Positions 41,870 to 52,945 are shown, counted from the stretch's first letter. The stretch is DNA of 64,000 bases from Hemicordylus capensis (GCF_027244095.1 NC_069660.1:281936863-282000862); one strand, 5' to 3'. Notes: a model not told the origin generated them from the sequence alone. Numbers and translations: made by a program.

Positions 41870-44075
41870 CCCAAGAATGACATGCAGTTTACAACATAAA
41901 ATAAATTAAAACAGAAATTAAAACCTTAAAACAATTTAAACCACAGGTCTAGTTTAAAAGCTTGGGTGAAAAATGTAAATTTTCAGAGATGGGGAGGCTC
42001 TTATTTCAACAGGGAGCTCATTCCAGAGTCTTGGGACGGCAACAAAGAAGACACATCCCTGTGTAGCCACCAGACGAGCTGGTGGTAACTGCAGACAAAG
42101 CTTACCAGATGAGCTCAGTGGGCCAGGGATCAGTGAAGAAGACATTCTCTTAAATACTCAAGACCTAAGCTGTTCAGGCCAGGCTTTATAGATTATCACC
42201 AGCAATTTGTATTTTGCCTGGAAACTTATTTGTAGCCAGTGTAGTTCTTTTAATATAGGAGTGACATGATCTCTTCAAGATGACACAGCGATCAACCTGG
42301 CTGCCACATTCTGTACCAACTGAAGTTTCCAGACTATGTACAAAGGCAGCCCCACATAGAGCATGTTGCTGTAGTCAAGTCTGGAAGTTACCAGCATATG
42401 TACTACTGTTCTGAGGTTGTTTTTCTCAAGAAACTGACACAGCTGGTGTATCAGCTGAAGCTGATAGAAAGCACCTCTGGCCACCTCTTTAGCATGAGAT
42501 ACCAGGGAGAGGCTTGGATCCAGAAGCACTCCCAGACTGCATACCTATTCTTTCTGGGGAAGTGTGACCCCTTCCAAACAGGCAGATCAAAACTGTCTCC
42601 TGAGTTCCAACCCTGCACAATAAGTACCTCCATCATATCTGGATTCAATCTCAGTTTGTTTTTCCTCATCCAGCCCATCACTTCCTCCAGACAGGAATTT
42701 AGAGAGGTTCTGCATTCTTCTGATGATGTTGACATGGAGAAATAGATTTGGGTTTCATCAGCATACTGATAACACCCTGCACTAAATCTTCTGATGAGAT
42801 CCTCCCAGTGGTTTCTGGTAGATGTTAACAAGCATTGGAAATGGTATGGAGCCGGGGGTGGGGGGGCACCATATCAAAGTTAACATTTTAAAGAACAGAC
42901 TCCAAGTGACATCATCTTGAATCTGCCCGAGATATAGGTACTGAACCAGTGCAAAGCAGTGACTCCCACTCCCAACCCTCTCAGACACTCCAAAAGGATA
43001 CTATAGTCTATAGTATCAAAAGCCACCAAGAGATCCAAAAGGAACAACAGACTCACACTTGCTCTGTCAATTCCCTATTGGAGATCATCCATCAGGCCAA
43101 CCAAGGCAGTCTCCACCCCATAGTCCACCCCAAAACCAGTTTGAAATGGGTCTAGATAATCATTTTCCTCCAAGGCTGCCTAGAGCAGAGAGCAGCCCTC
43201 TCAATTACCTTGCTTAACCATGGAAGTTTGGAGATAGGCCTATAGTTGCTTAATTCTGAGGTATCCAATGCAGGCTTTTCCACAAGCGGTCTAATAATTG
43301 CCTCCTTAAGATGGGAAGGCACCCTGCCCTCCCTTAGAGAAGCATGTTATAATCTCTAGCAGGCCTTCTACAACAACCCCCTGCCAGGTAGTATAAGCCA
43401 GGGATTCTCAATGCTGGGCCCCCAGGTGTTCTTGCACTTCAACTCCCATAAACCCCAACCAAAGGCCACTGGGGCTGGGGATTATGGGAGTTGAAGTCCA
43501 ACAACATCTGGGGACCCAACGTTGAGAATCCCTGGTATAAGCCATGTAGGACAAGGGTCAAGATAACAGGTGGTAGACTGCACCATTCCAAGCAGCTTGT
43601 CCACATAATCAAGAGGCACAAACTGAAATTAATCCAGCCTAACTGCATAAGAGGAATTTTTGGACACCTCTGCATTAGACTCTGCAATAACTGTGGAGTC
43701 TGAATCTAATTCAGCCTGAATACGAGAGGTTTTATCCACACACAAATTTATCCCTTAAAAATGTCCCAGCGGGTAAATGACAGTTCCAAATTCAGATTCA
43801 AGGAAGGAGAGGCATGTACTAGCCCTCTCACAACCCTAAACAACTCTGCTGGATGGGATCTTGCGGACTCAATATGGGCAGAAAAGAATCACTTCTTTGC
43901 TGCATGTATTGCCTGAACAAAGGTCTTCAAATACACTCTAATAGATTTGAGTCAAGTCTTTGTAATCTGTCGAAATCGAGCTGGGTCCTTCTCCACTTCT
44001 GCTCCAGTTGTCTACCCCACTGCTTCAGCCCCCGTAGTTCTTCTGTATACCAAGGGGCCAATTTTGAAGCATGAT
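41870..44075 (-). mobile_element. L2 LINE, linker to 3' end, minus strand
   Basis: On the minus strand, from 44075 down: a linker-like region (antisense of CTGGGTCCTTCTCCACTTC), reverse transcriptase with CYQYADETQIYFS near 42775 (the catalytic box reads YADE), NKLRLNPDMMEVLIV, RSLGVLLDPSLSLVS-type and VTSRLDYSNMLYVGLPL blocks (42400-42300), and AVPRLWNELPVEIRASPS (42030). The L2 3' end is near 41880. Several frames are broken. A hAT MITE sits at 43399-43534. Confidence 0.85.
43399..43534. mobile_element. hAT MITE, 136 bp, perfect 8-bp target duplication
   Basis: Terminal inverted repeats CAGGGATTCTCAA / TTGAGAATCCCTG. The interior pairs ACTTCAACTCCCATAA with TTATGGGAGTTGAAGT, so the whole unit is nearly a palindrome. 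GTATAAGC flanks both sides exactly (43391-43398 and 43535-43542). It is inserted in the L2, so it is younger. Confidence 0.95.
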
Positions 44076-44928
44076 CACATGTCACTGTACTTTATCTGGT
44101 ACTGTATCTGGTACATTTTTATCAGTGACATTTGTGTTAATGTGTAAGTAGGCAAGTTTTGGGCTTATAGAGAACTTTTCATTAGGTGGGAAAGACAGGT
44201 ATCTCAGTATCAAGGATACATAAAGTCTAGGCTTGCTAATAAATAAAATGTTCTCTCTTGGTGCCGTAACACTAAAGGTGTGATATAAATGCTTAAATTT
44301 GAAGCCATCATCCACTTTAAAATAATTTACAGTCAATACGATATCATGAACTTACATTCCCAAACCCTTTGTATCATTTATAAATAACCTGTATACGTAA
44401 AGAGGAGACTTGTGGCGGTTAGGGAGGGAAAAAACTCTTTCACACTGAAGAACCCTCTGTTTAATGCAGTCCTTGCCATTAATCTTTTGTCAACTTTTAC
44501 TTGCTACAGTGATGCTGCTGTAAATCATAAACCCCATCATGTAGCTGCTCTCTGTGGAATCTACTTCTCTACAGATTTAAACAGCTGCTTTAAAAGTTAA
44601 ACTCCTTTCCCCTTCCCTCCCCTCCCGCTTTCCCTGCCTCCTTTGGAAAGGATCTGAAAGGCCATGTTTTATAGTCCATGCCTGCATTTTCTCACATGGT
44701 CCTATTTGTCAATTAGCAAGGTCAAAAGAGCTCCCCTGCGGAAAGCTTGAAACAACACTCTCCTTTCTGGTTTTAATACGGTACATTGCTTTCTGTGCTA
44801 TCTCCTCCTGCATAGTGATGTGTCTTGCCTTTGCCTTTGCAACCCTCCTTCACTGTTTCATGGCCAGAACTGGTAGCAGGCACTGATCAGATTATTTACC
44901 ATCACAAAGTATTATTCTATGAAACAGT
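44076..44928. other. Mostly unique sequence; part could be a conserved element
   Basis: No gene found. 44430-44600 combines E-box CAGCTGC, GTTTAATGCAGTCC and CCATTAATC motifs in non-repetitive DNA. Conservation untested. Confidence 0.25.
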
Positions 44929-44992
44929 TCTGAGTACCAGTTGCTGGGGAGTAACAGCAGGAGGGAGGGCATGTCCTCAACTCCTGCCTGTC
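44929..44992 (+). mobile_element. CR1 3' UTR scrap
   Basis: GAGTACCAGTTGCTGGGGAG, TAACAGCAGGAGGGAGGGC and CCTCAACTCCTGCCTG: an isolated CR1 UTR piece 75 bp ahead of a larger CR1 copy. Confidence 0.75.
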
Positions 44993-45066
44993 CACCTCCA
45001 TGTGACAATGCAGGAACAAAATGACATACCCAAATGGAGAAGAGGACATGTGCACACATGCTCCTC

Positions 45067-45669
45067 CTCACATGACTGGAAACTGGAAAAGGTGCAGAAG
45101 AGGGTGACCAAGATGCCTGGAGCACCTTCCTTATGAGGCAAGGCTACAGCATCTAGGGCTTTTTAGTTTGAAAAAGAGATGACTACAGGGAGACATGATA
45201 AAGGTGGATAAAATTATGCATGGGGTAGAGAGAGAGGACAGAGAGAAATTTTTCTCCCTCTCTCACAACACTAGAACCAGAGGTCATCCCTTGAAACTGA
45301 AGGCCAGGAAATTTAGGATCGACAAAATGAAGTACTTTTTCACACAGCACATAATTAATCTATGGAATTTTTTGCCACGGGATGTGGTGATGACAACTAG
45401 CTTGGATGGCTTTAAATGAGGCTTAGACTAATACATGGAGGACAGGTCTATCAATGGCTACTAGTCTGGTGGCTGTGGGCCACTTCCAGCCTCAGAGGCA
45501 AGGTGCCTCTAAATACCAGTTGCAGGGGAGCAACCGCAGGAGAGAGGGCATGCCCTCCTCCCTTGCCTCTTGGCTTCTCAGAGGCATCTGGTGGGCCACT
45601 ATGTGAAACAGAATGTTGGACTAAATAGGCTTTGGGCCTGATCCAGCAGGGCTGTTTTTACATTCTTAT
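45067..45669 (+). mobile_element. CR1 LINE 3' end, ~600 bp
   Basis: LEKVQKRVTKMPGAPS (45080-45130), then MIKVDKIMHGVEREDREKFF (45195 on), LKARKFRIDKMKYFFTQ, LWNFLPRDVVMTTSLDGFK, the 3' UTR and TTTTTACATTCTTATG. The C-terminal frame is open for 74 codons. Confidence 0.9.
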
Positions 45670-46876
45670 GACTGTTAGCCAATTGGACGGAGTCATCCAA
45701 ATTGTCTTCATCATCATCCTAATTAGCAGGTTAAGGTGCAGCATAATTGGCTACTGATACTATTATAAAAAGAAACCAACTGGTTTCACCACCATGAGAT
45801 TGGTCATGAGATTGGTCTGTTGGGGTTGTTCTGGCAGTTCCTTGCTCTGGTTCCGCCTAGACCTTTTGCATGTCCTGTGCTCCAGGCCATACTTAGAGCC
45901 CTCCACGACCCTTCCTCATTTGTCACTCTTCTTATCATCGTCTTCTTTCCTCTACATTGGTTTTCTGCCTGAACGCCAATCTCCAGATCCTGCTGCCCTC
46001 CTGATTCCAGATAAGAGGACCACACTATACCCAATGAGGACATTTCCATTTATGCACACATCTTCTCCATTCACATATAAAGAGGAGGATTCTAACATTT
46101 ATATGGAAAGAAACACATGGGCAAAGAGAGAAAATTCCTCCCCTGCCTTCATAATGCTGCACTCTGCTTCTTGAAGCACTTTTCTTCAACTTGAGCGCCA
46201 GTATCTGAAGTGACCCATACTGGGGAGAAAAGTACCTCTAGCAATATAACAGCACAGACCCATCTTCTCCCCTGCATGGCATCATTGTGATACCAAAGAA
46301 GACTATTTGTAATCTCAGGATAGTGACACATAGAGGGACTTTGAAAGCAGATATAAATAAAAATTAAATATAAATCAAAAGTGATTTATAAATCAAAAGT
46401 GATGAAAATATATACAGACGTGCTCTAAGTGATGGACTCACTTGTTCTGGAGGTTCTCCAATTCAGATTAGCTTAAAAAGAAAATAACATTTAACATAAA
46501 TTTCCAGATATGGGCAAGGGGTGAGCTTTGTCATTTGCTGTCTTAGTTTTTGTAGTCTTACCTCCTCTCAATTTTGTATAGTTTTTTTTTTTAAAAAAAC
46601 CATAACAGCTCATTGCTCTGGGTCTCTATAGCCTTTTTATGTGCCATTCCCTCCCCCTTTTGTTTCTAAACATGTATTCTCACAAAGATATTTCGTGCTC
46701 CTGTTTCTGTCTTTCACTGAATTACATTGTTTCTGTCTTTCATTGAACTACATTTCCCAAGGATAACTGGGATCCATGCCAGCTGCAAGTGCCAGTGAGG
46801 GAGAGAAAAACTGAGTGCCACCAGTGCTGCTGACCATTATGCCAATAAGTTCAGCTCCTTTTTTATTCCACTGTAC

Positions 46877-46938
46877 TCTTTGGAGAAAACATCAGTGAGG
46901 ATTATGAGTGACAGCAAATAAAAAGCTCTAAGCACAAA
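46877..46938 (+). repeat. ~62-bp dispersed direct repeat, copy 1
   Basis: TTTGGAGAAAACATCAG, GGATTATGAGTGACAGC and AAAAAGCTCTAAGCACAA recur at 47771-47832 with a few differences, about 890 bp away in the same orientation. Confidence 0.8.
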
Positions 46939-47770
46939 AACAGGGAAGGAGTGGATTTGGGGGAGCAAGAGGCCGAATGGGCAAGTAACTGAGAATTCTA
47001 CAGTGACTTGCATTTTTAATCCAAGCCAGAGAAGAATTTGAGACTTCATAATGCCCACTTCTGCTTTGAGGTGAGCATGGTGAACTCCTAAATCTCATGT
47101 ATGGGCCAGACTCCAGTGAGTGTGGCCAGCATTTCTACTCATAGCACACATGTCCATTTCATTTCATTTCATTTATTTATTTTTTCATTCACTTCCTGGG
47201 AGTTCTCTGGTGTGTGTGTTGCTTTAGGAATTTTCTCAATGCATGTCTTCCCATCAGGATGCTTCTTGCTCCAGTTTTTGTGCAAACATCAACCTTTCCA
47301 TGCATAAGAAAGTGAGCAAAATTAAACCCGGATGCTCCTTCATCAGTTCGAGCAGCATCCGCACAAATGATGGATTCACCTCACTGTATTCCAATGCGCA
47401 CACATTAGAAACAGAGTCATTTGGTACAAGGGGAAACAGTCAACATCTGATTTGCATCCGTGCATATCAACAATGCAATTAGGACACACTTCTCTGAGAA
47501 TTAGATTCAGATGGTAATTAAAGAATTGTGTTATGAATTTTAATTTGGCATTAGGGAAGTAAATTATTCTGTATTGCTCTGTTCTCACAGTTTGGGCAGA
47601 ATACATTATGCTGTTCTTACTGAGACCTTGGAATTAAAAAATATATATCATAAGCCTAGCGCCAATGTCCTTAGAATCTAATTGTGTGGAATAAAATGAG
47701 TCACATAAAACATCTGACATAGATTCAAAGTAAAACAGCAGTGAATGCCACTGGTTTGATTCCCTTGCAC

Positions 47771-47832
47771 CTTTTGGAGAAAGCATCAGAGGGGATTATG
47801 AGCGACAGCAACTAAAAAGCTCTAATCACAAG
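47771..47832 (+). repeat. ~62-bp dispersed direct repeat, copy 2
   Basis: TTTGGAGAAAGCATCAG, GGATTATGAGCGACAGC and AAAAAGCTCTAATCACAA, the partner of 46877-46938. Whether this is a local duplication or a small repeat family is unknown. Confidence 0.8.
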
Positions 47833-47989
47833 AGCATATACTTAAAAGGTCACTTTTAAAAAGGCTGGCAAGGGAATGAAGTTTTGCATAATAATCAGTA
47901 GTCAACATTGTTCAAATAATTCACAGTGATCCAGTGCCAAAAACTAGCCTTAAGATGATTTCAGAAAATAAAATGGCAGCTCCCTTACT

Positions 47990-48200
47990 CTCATATTGCT
48001 GTTGTCTATCTTGTTTCTATCTTATGTTTCTTTCTTATGTCTGTCTGTTGATGATGTCTATCTTATGTTTCTTTTTAGATAGTGAGCCCTTTGGGGACAG
48101 GGATCCATCTTATTTATTTATTATTTCTCTGTGTAAACTGCCCTGAGCCATTTTTGAAAGCGGTATAGAAATCATATCAAACAAACAAACAAACAAACAA
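47990..48200 (+). mobile_element. L2-tailed short element
   Basis: TCTATCTTATGTTTC appears more than once (a short internal duplication), then GTGAGCCCTTTGGGGACAGG, CCCTGAGCCATTTTTG, GCGGTATAGAAATC and a (CAAA)n tail. Confidence 0.7.
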
Positions 48201-48396
48201 ATATGAAGTTGCCTTATACTGAGTCAGATGATTGGTTAAGCTAGCTCAATATTGTCTACATTGAATGGTGGTTGCTCTCTAAGGTTCCGGGCAGCGTTTC
48301 TGCTTTCCCAGCCCTACCTGGAGATACTAGGAATTGGTCCTGGAATATTCTGCATATAGAGTATATAATCTACCACTGAGCTTCAGATCCCCTTCT
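48201..48396 (-). mobile_element. tRNA-derived SINE
   Basis: Plus-strand ATGAAGTTGCCTTATACTG, GTCAGATGATTGG, CCCAGCCCTACCTGGAG, GGAATTGGTCCTGG (B-box) and CTACCACTGAGCTTC (A-box). It starts right after the (CAAA)n tail of the upstream element. Confidence 0.8.
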
Positions 48397-48431
48397 CATG
48401 CCTTCCCACTCCTTTCTCAGTTGTCTGTCTT

Positions 48432-48625
48432 CAGTGGTGCCTGACATACTCTGCAACGATACATCAGCCTTTCAACCTTGCACATACCCAAGTTGCACAA
48501 GGTATACAAGTTGGAAATAATGGACTGACTCTTGTGTTACATGATTTGCACAAATTCTGCTTTTGCACAACTTGTGTGCATACATTGCTAGACTGATGTA
48601 CTGTTGCAAAGTATGTCAACCATTG
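48432..48625. mobile_element. MITE, 194 bp, long inverted repeats
   Basis: TGACATACTCTGCAACGATA (to CATCAG) on the left is mirrored by CTGATGTACTGTTGCAAAG (to TATGTCA) on the right. The outermost ends are CAGTGGTG.../...CCATTG. Inner CAAGTTGCACAAG and GCACAACTTGTG continue the fold. No clear target duplication. Confidence 0.65.
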
Positions 48626-48712
48626 ACTGTAAGCTCTCCATTTTGGCTCATATGGAGAGACATCCTCGGATGACTAGCCTGGTTTTAGAAAACGCAGAAT
48701 TCTGGTTCTAAG

Positions 48713-48911
48713 TACATAAGAAAATAAGAAAAGCTCTGCTGGATCAGGCCCAAGACCTATCCAGCCCAGCATCCTGCTTCACATAGTGGCCCACCAGATG
48801 CCTCTGGGAAGCCCACAGTCAAGAGGTGAGGGCATGCCCTTTCTCCTGCTGTTGCTCCCCTGCAACTGGTATTTAGAGGCATCCTGCTTCTGAGGCTGAA
48901 GGTGGCCTATA
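48713..48911 (-). mobile_element. CR1 LINE 3' end
   Basis: Plus-strand ACATAAGAAAATAAGAAAAG, CTCTGCTGGATCAGGCCC, GATGCCTCTGGGAAGCC, CAACTGGTATTTAGAGGC and GAAGGTGGCCTATA: the antisense of the CR1 terminus. Confidence 0.85.
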
Positions 48912-48919
48912 CCCTGCAG

Positions 48920-50487
48920 ACTACGCTGCATTAAGGGAGGGCAGGATGCCATTGTGCCTCAGGGAGGTGATGGTAAGACCATTATTTTAAAAAGCCCTCC
49001 CTTGATCCCTCCAACCCGGACAACTATAGACCTGACTCTAACCTTCCCTTTTGGGGCAAGGTGATAGAGTGTGTGGTGGTGTCCCAGCTGCAGAGGGTCT
49101 TGGATGATACGGGTTATCTGGACTCTTTTCAATCTGGCTTCCACCACGGATATTGGACTGAAATTGCCTTGGTGGCTTTAGTGGATTACCTACTTTGGGA
49201 ACTAGATGGGAGAGTGCGTCCCTGTTGGTTCTGCTGGACCTCTCAGCAGCGTTCGATACCATTGACCATGGTATCTTTCTGGACCGCCTCTCTAGCATGG
49301 GAATCAGAGGTACTGCAGAGGACTACTGGTTGGCTCCATGGCCATTGGCCTGTGGGGTTCCGCAGGGTTCAGTTTTGTCCCCCATACAGTTTAACATCTA
49401 CACGAAATCGCTGGAAGAGGTCATCTGGGGACTTGGACTGAGTTGTCAGCAATATGTACATGACACTCTGCTCTATCTTTCCTTGTCACCTGATCCTAGG
49501 GAGGCAGTGGATGTCTTGAATTGGGGGCTGGAGGCCATGATGGGTTGGATGTGGGCTAATAAACTGAAACTGAATCCGGACAAAATGGAGGTAATGTTGG
49601 TCAGTATGAGAGCCAATTGGGATGAGGAGATTTTACCAGTTCTGGGTGGGGTTGCACTCCCCTTGAAGGAGCAAGTATGCAGCTTGGGGGTATTACTGGA
49701 CCTGGCTCTGCTTTTGGAAGCTCAGGTGGAGGAGGTGGCCAGGGGTGCCTTTGCACGGCTTCGGCTAGTGCGCCAGCTGCGTCCCTTTCTCGAGAAGGCA
49801 GATCTGGCCACAGTTACCCATGCCTTAGTCACGTCACGACTGGATTACTGTAATGTGCTCTATGTGGCGCTGCCCTTGAAGAATATCTGGAAACTGCAGC
49901 TAGTGCAAAATGCGACAGCTAGGATTTTATCTGGAGCTGCACGTTTGGATCACATCACACCCATTTTGAAAGAGTTGCACTGGCTACCAGCTTGTTTCCA
50001 GGTCCAATTCAAAGTGCTGGTTTTGACCTTTAAAGCCCTGAACAGTTTGGGCCCGGATACCTGAGGGACTGCCTGCTCTCAAGGGTTGCTGCCCGCTTGA
50101 AGAGGTCATCTGAGGGGGCTCTTCTCTGGGTGCCAACAATGAGGGAGGCTAGGTTGTCATGCACGTGGGACAGGGCCTTCTCTGTTGCTGCCCCCAGACT
50201 CTGGAATGCTCTCCCGGTGGCTATTCGCTCCTCAGTCTCCATCTCAGTTTTTAGAAAGCATGTTAAATCTTGGCTTTTTACCCAGGTTTTTATATGATTG
50301 TCTCTACTGCTGCTTCTTTGTATTTTGTACAGTTCTTATGCTTGCATTTTAAATCTTTTTAGTCAGATTTGTTTTATATTTGAGCTTAATATTTAAATGT
50401 GTCATTTTTATAGTCTTGTTCTTAATTTTTGAGTGAATCGCTTTGGGATTGTTTTAATGAAAGGTGGTATACAAATTTAACAATCAA
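48920..50487 (+). mobile_element. L2 LINE, reverse transcriptase to 3' end
   Basis: Pro-RT region KPSLDPSNPDNY-like near 49000, then SQLQRVLDDTGYLDSFQSGF (49080-49140), motif A LVLLDLSAAFDTIDH (49230-49270) and GVPQGSVLSPIQFNIY (49358-49405). The catalytic box YADD is changed to YVHD (49453-49464). Then NKLKLNPDKMEVMLV, VTSRLDYCNVLYVALPL, LQLVQNATARILSGAARLDH and LKELHWLPACFQVQFKVLV. One frame is open for 289 codons (49195-50064), the longest in the window. About 30 residues between motifs A and B are deleted. After 50064 the frame breaks; APRLWNALPVAIRSS is near 50200, followed by an L2 3' UTR ending GGTGGTATACAAATTTAAC. Confidence 0.9.
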
Positions 50488-50562
50488 GAAAGAAAGGAAG
50501 GAAGGAAGGAAGGAAGGAAGGAAGGAAGGAAGGAAGGAAGGAAGAAAGAAAGACAGACAGAC
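50488..50562 (+). repeat. (GGAA)n microsatellite at the L2 tail
   Basis: AAGGAAGG units fill 50495-50545, then AAAGAAAGACAGACAG. It probably grew from the L2 3' end. Confidence 0.95.
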
Positions 50563-50655
50563 TAGTAGCCATTGATAGACCTGTTCTCCATGAATTTATC
50601 TAAACCTCCCTTAAAGCCACCCAGGCTGTTGACTGTCACCACATCTTGGAGCAGT
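50563..50655 (-). mobile_element. CR1 LINE fragment
   Basis: GACTAGTAGCCATTGATAG, ACCTGTTCTCCATGAATT and CTGTCACCACATCTTGGAG: antisense of the CR1 ORF end/UTR boundary. Confidence 0.8.
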
Positions 50656-51056
50656 GTGTTTGATAGATGATGATGATGATAGGAGTTCCCAGATGTACCT
50701 TTAAAATAAATAGCAAAATGCACTCTGCACTAACCAAATATCATCCCTGTCTTACATTAGAAGAGTATTATAGAAGTAAGAGTTCTTCATATAGCTAATG
50801 CATTGTATACTGACTAGATGATGTTCCAAAAAGCTACTGCTAACACTTTCATTACAGAGGACAAACCTAAATGAGTTGTTGGGGTTTCATTTTGTTCAAA
50901 GCATTCACCGAAGGCTTGAAGTTGGATCAATTGAATCCTTCCCTCCACAATGCTTTTCCATTCCAAATCCTCCTTTGTGAATCTACTATCTATGCCATAG
51001 AAGAAAACATATAGATACATCCAAGGTTTTCCCTGTGGGGCAAAAAGCAGCTTGAG
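50656..51056. other. Unannotated stretch
   Basis: A (GAT)n run at about 50668-50681, nothing else recognised. Confidence 0.35.
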
Positions 51057-51228
51057 CATATGAGCTGCCTTACGTAGTCAAACCATTGATCCATCTAGCT
51101 CAGTATTACCTACTCTGACTAGCAGTAGCTCTCCAGAATTCCATACAGGAGTCTTTCTCAGTTCCATCTGAGAAATGGAACCTTCTGCATGCAAACATGG
51201 GCTCTGCCACTGAATTATGGTCCCATCC
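51057..51228 (-). mobile_element. tRNA-derived SINE
   Basis: Plus-strand GAGCTGCCTTACGTAGTC, CCATTGATCCATCTAGCTCA, CTGAGAAATGGAACCTTCTG and CTCTGCCACTGAATTATGG (A-box antisense). Confidence 0.75.
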
Positions 51229-52146
51229 ACAAGTTATTGGGGGAGTGATTTAAATTGGGAAACAGTGTAGGGGCAAAGGGTTCCCAGAACCACTCTTCAA
51301 AGCTGATTTCAGTGAAAATAAGTGGGAGATCTCCATCCCAGGTCTCACCACAGTCACAGTGAATATTTTGGCCCTTGATTACCCACTCAAAAAAATCTTT
51401 GGGTCACTCTTGAGGGCAAACTTTCTTTATATATCTATTCCATTTTCATTAGAGACTGGGCTGCTTATTCATTGAGCCTCCCCCCTCAAAAAAAACAACA
51501 ACCCCACGGTTGATTCGTAGGATTATAGATGCAGCTTCAGGAATTTGGAAACCCTAGTTGCTGCTAGGGTGGACCTGTTCCCCTCTGCCTGCTGACTCTC
51601 CCTTTGCTACCGACCCGTGATACTTTGAATTACTGGTTCAGTGTGTGCCATATGATAAACTGGGCATTGTACAGAAAACAAACCTGGCCACTAACATTGT
51701 TTTCCATACTTGTAACGTGTAGTGCATATATGGTGCCAGAACAGTGGCAATACATATACCAGAAGCATGAAAACACTACCTGGCCATTGTTGCTGCATGC
51801 TAACCATGAAGGTGGACCTGCCATTACTAGAGGGCATCATTTGGTGGCAGTGGAAGCAGCAGAGGCTAGGCCAGCTGCCCAAGGCAGCCATTGCACCTGG
51901 AAAGATCCTGTCTCAAACCGATGATGTCATTGACCTGTCCTTGACCTGCCCTCCTGATGGATGTTGCTAGCCACTCCCCTGCATTTTAGCTCCACTGTTC
52001 AGGCAGTTTTGGTCTCTGCAATGAACTAATGATGCCCTCTAGTAAGTGCAGGGCCCCCTTCCTGCTTTGGTCATCACTCACTGGCAGCAGGCATGTAACT
52101 CTTTTGTCCCCCTCTCCAACCCTCTCAAGCTTTGCCACTATGTGCA
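51229..52146. other. Unannotated stretch
   Basis: No feature recognised. Overlapping frames on both strands at 51600-51970 show no motif. Confidence 0.35.
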
Positions 52147-52450
52147 GAGTTTAGGAAGATAGGAAGCTGCCATATACCAAGACAGACCATAGGTCCATCT
52201 AACTCAGTACTGTCTACACAGACTGGCAGCGGATTCTCCAAGGTTGCAGGCAGGAATCTCTCTCAGCCCTATCTTGGCGATTCCAGGGAGGGAACTTGGA
52301 ACTTAGATGCTCTTCCCAGAGTGGCTCCATCCCCTAAGGGGAATATCTTACAGTGCTCACACATGCAGTTTTCCATTAAAATGCAACCAGGGTAGACCCT
52401 GCTTAGTTAAGGGACAAGTTATGCTTTCTACCACAAGACCAGTTCTCTGT
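52147..52450 (-). mobile_element. 5S/tRNA chimeric SINE, full length
   Basis: Plus-strand order: GATAGGAAGCTGCCATATAC, CATAGGTCCATCTAACTC, CAAGGTTGCAGGCAGGAATC, CCATCCCCTAAGGGGAATAT, CAGTGCTCACACATGC, ACCCTGCTTAGTTAAGGG and CTACCACAAGACCAG. The head half retains the 5S-like block. Confidence 0.85.
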
Positions 52451-52681
52451 TAGGTTTCTGTGGCTCCTAAGGGTTGCATCATCGCTGTAGCAATGTGGTT
52501 CTCATTATTTCCAATGGGATCACTATTGCTGCAGCGGTGAGTCATGGAGGTTCTAGGCATTCACTAGCAGTATTATACAGAGCCAGCAAGTGCACCCCAC
52601 TCTTTCATCGGCAGGGCATCGCACAGTATGTACGTTGGTAAGAACAAACAGGCTTTGTGTCTCAACCAGTGTTCAATCTGT

Positions 52682-52945
52682 GTCCCCTGCTAACTGAGCA
52701 AAAGAGGCACTTTATTAAAGTGATGCTTCTCTTTATTTGGTGGAGGGGCAACTGGTTCTCTCCATTACCCAGCACAGCATCCCTCCCGTGGCTGATGCTG
52801 GTGTCAATCTTATGTTTCCTTTTTAGACTGTGAGCCCTTTGGGGACAGGGAGTCATCTTTATTTTATTTGTTTGTTTGTTTATATTTATGTAAACCACTT
52901 TGGGAACTTTTGTTGAAAAGCGGTATATAAATATCTGTCATATTC
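52682..52945 (+). mobile_element. L2-tailed short element, best full copy
   Basis: Begins CCCTGCTAACTGAGC. The first ~60 bp fold back: CTGCTAA pairs with a later, diverged TTATTTGGTGGAGGGG region, which reads TTTAGCAGGGGG in the sister copy at 56808. It continues GGCAACTGGTTCTCTCC, ATCTTATGTTTCCTTTTTAG, GTGAGCCCTTTGGGGACAGG, a (TTTG)n run, AACCACTTTGGGAAC and AAGCGGTATATAAATATCTG. The 3' end is L2-like. No tRNA or 5S promoter is evident at the 5' end. Confidence 0.65.

Larger units (their letters stand above)
45670..47989. other. Mostly unannotated stretch
   Basis: No gene recognised. It includes a 26-bp tandem duplicate of GTTTCTGTCTTTCA(C/T)TGAA at about 46705-46755 and a pair of similar ~62-bp segments (listed separately). 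47300-47640 is AT-rich complex sequence with ATTTGCAT and TAATTAAAG motifs that could be regulatory. A 126-codon frame at 45794-46174 has no family likeness. Confidence 0.3.

Noticed and set aside
43439-43703. Opposed open frames near 43.5 kb
   Set aside because: They arise from the palindromic hAT MITE inserted in antisense L2.
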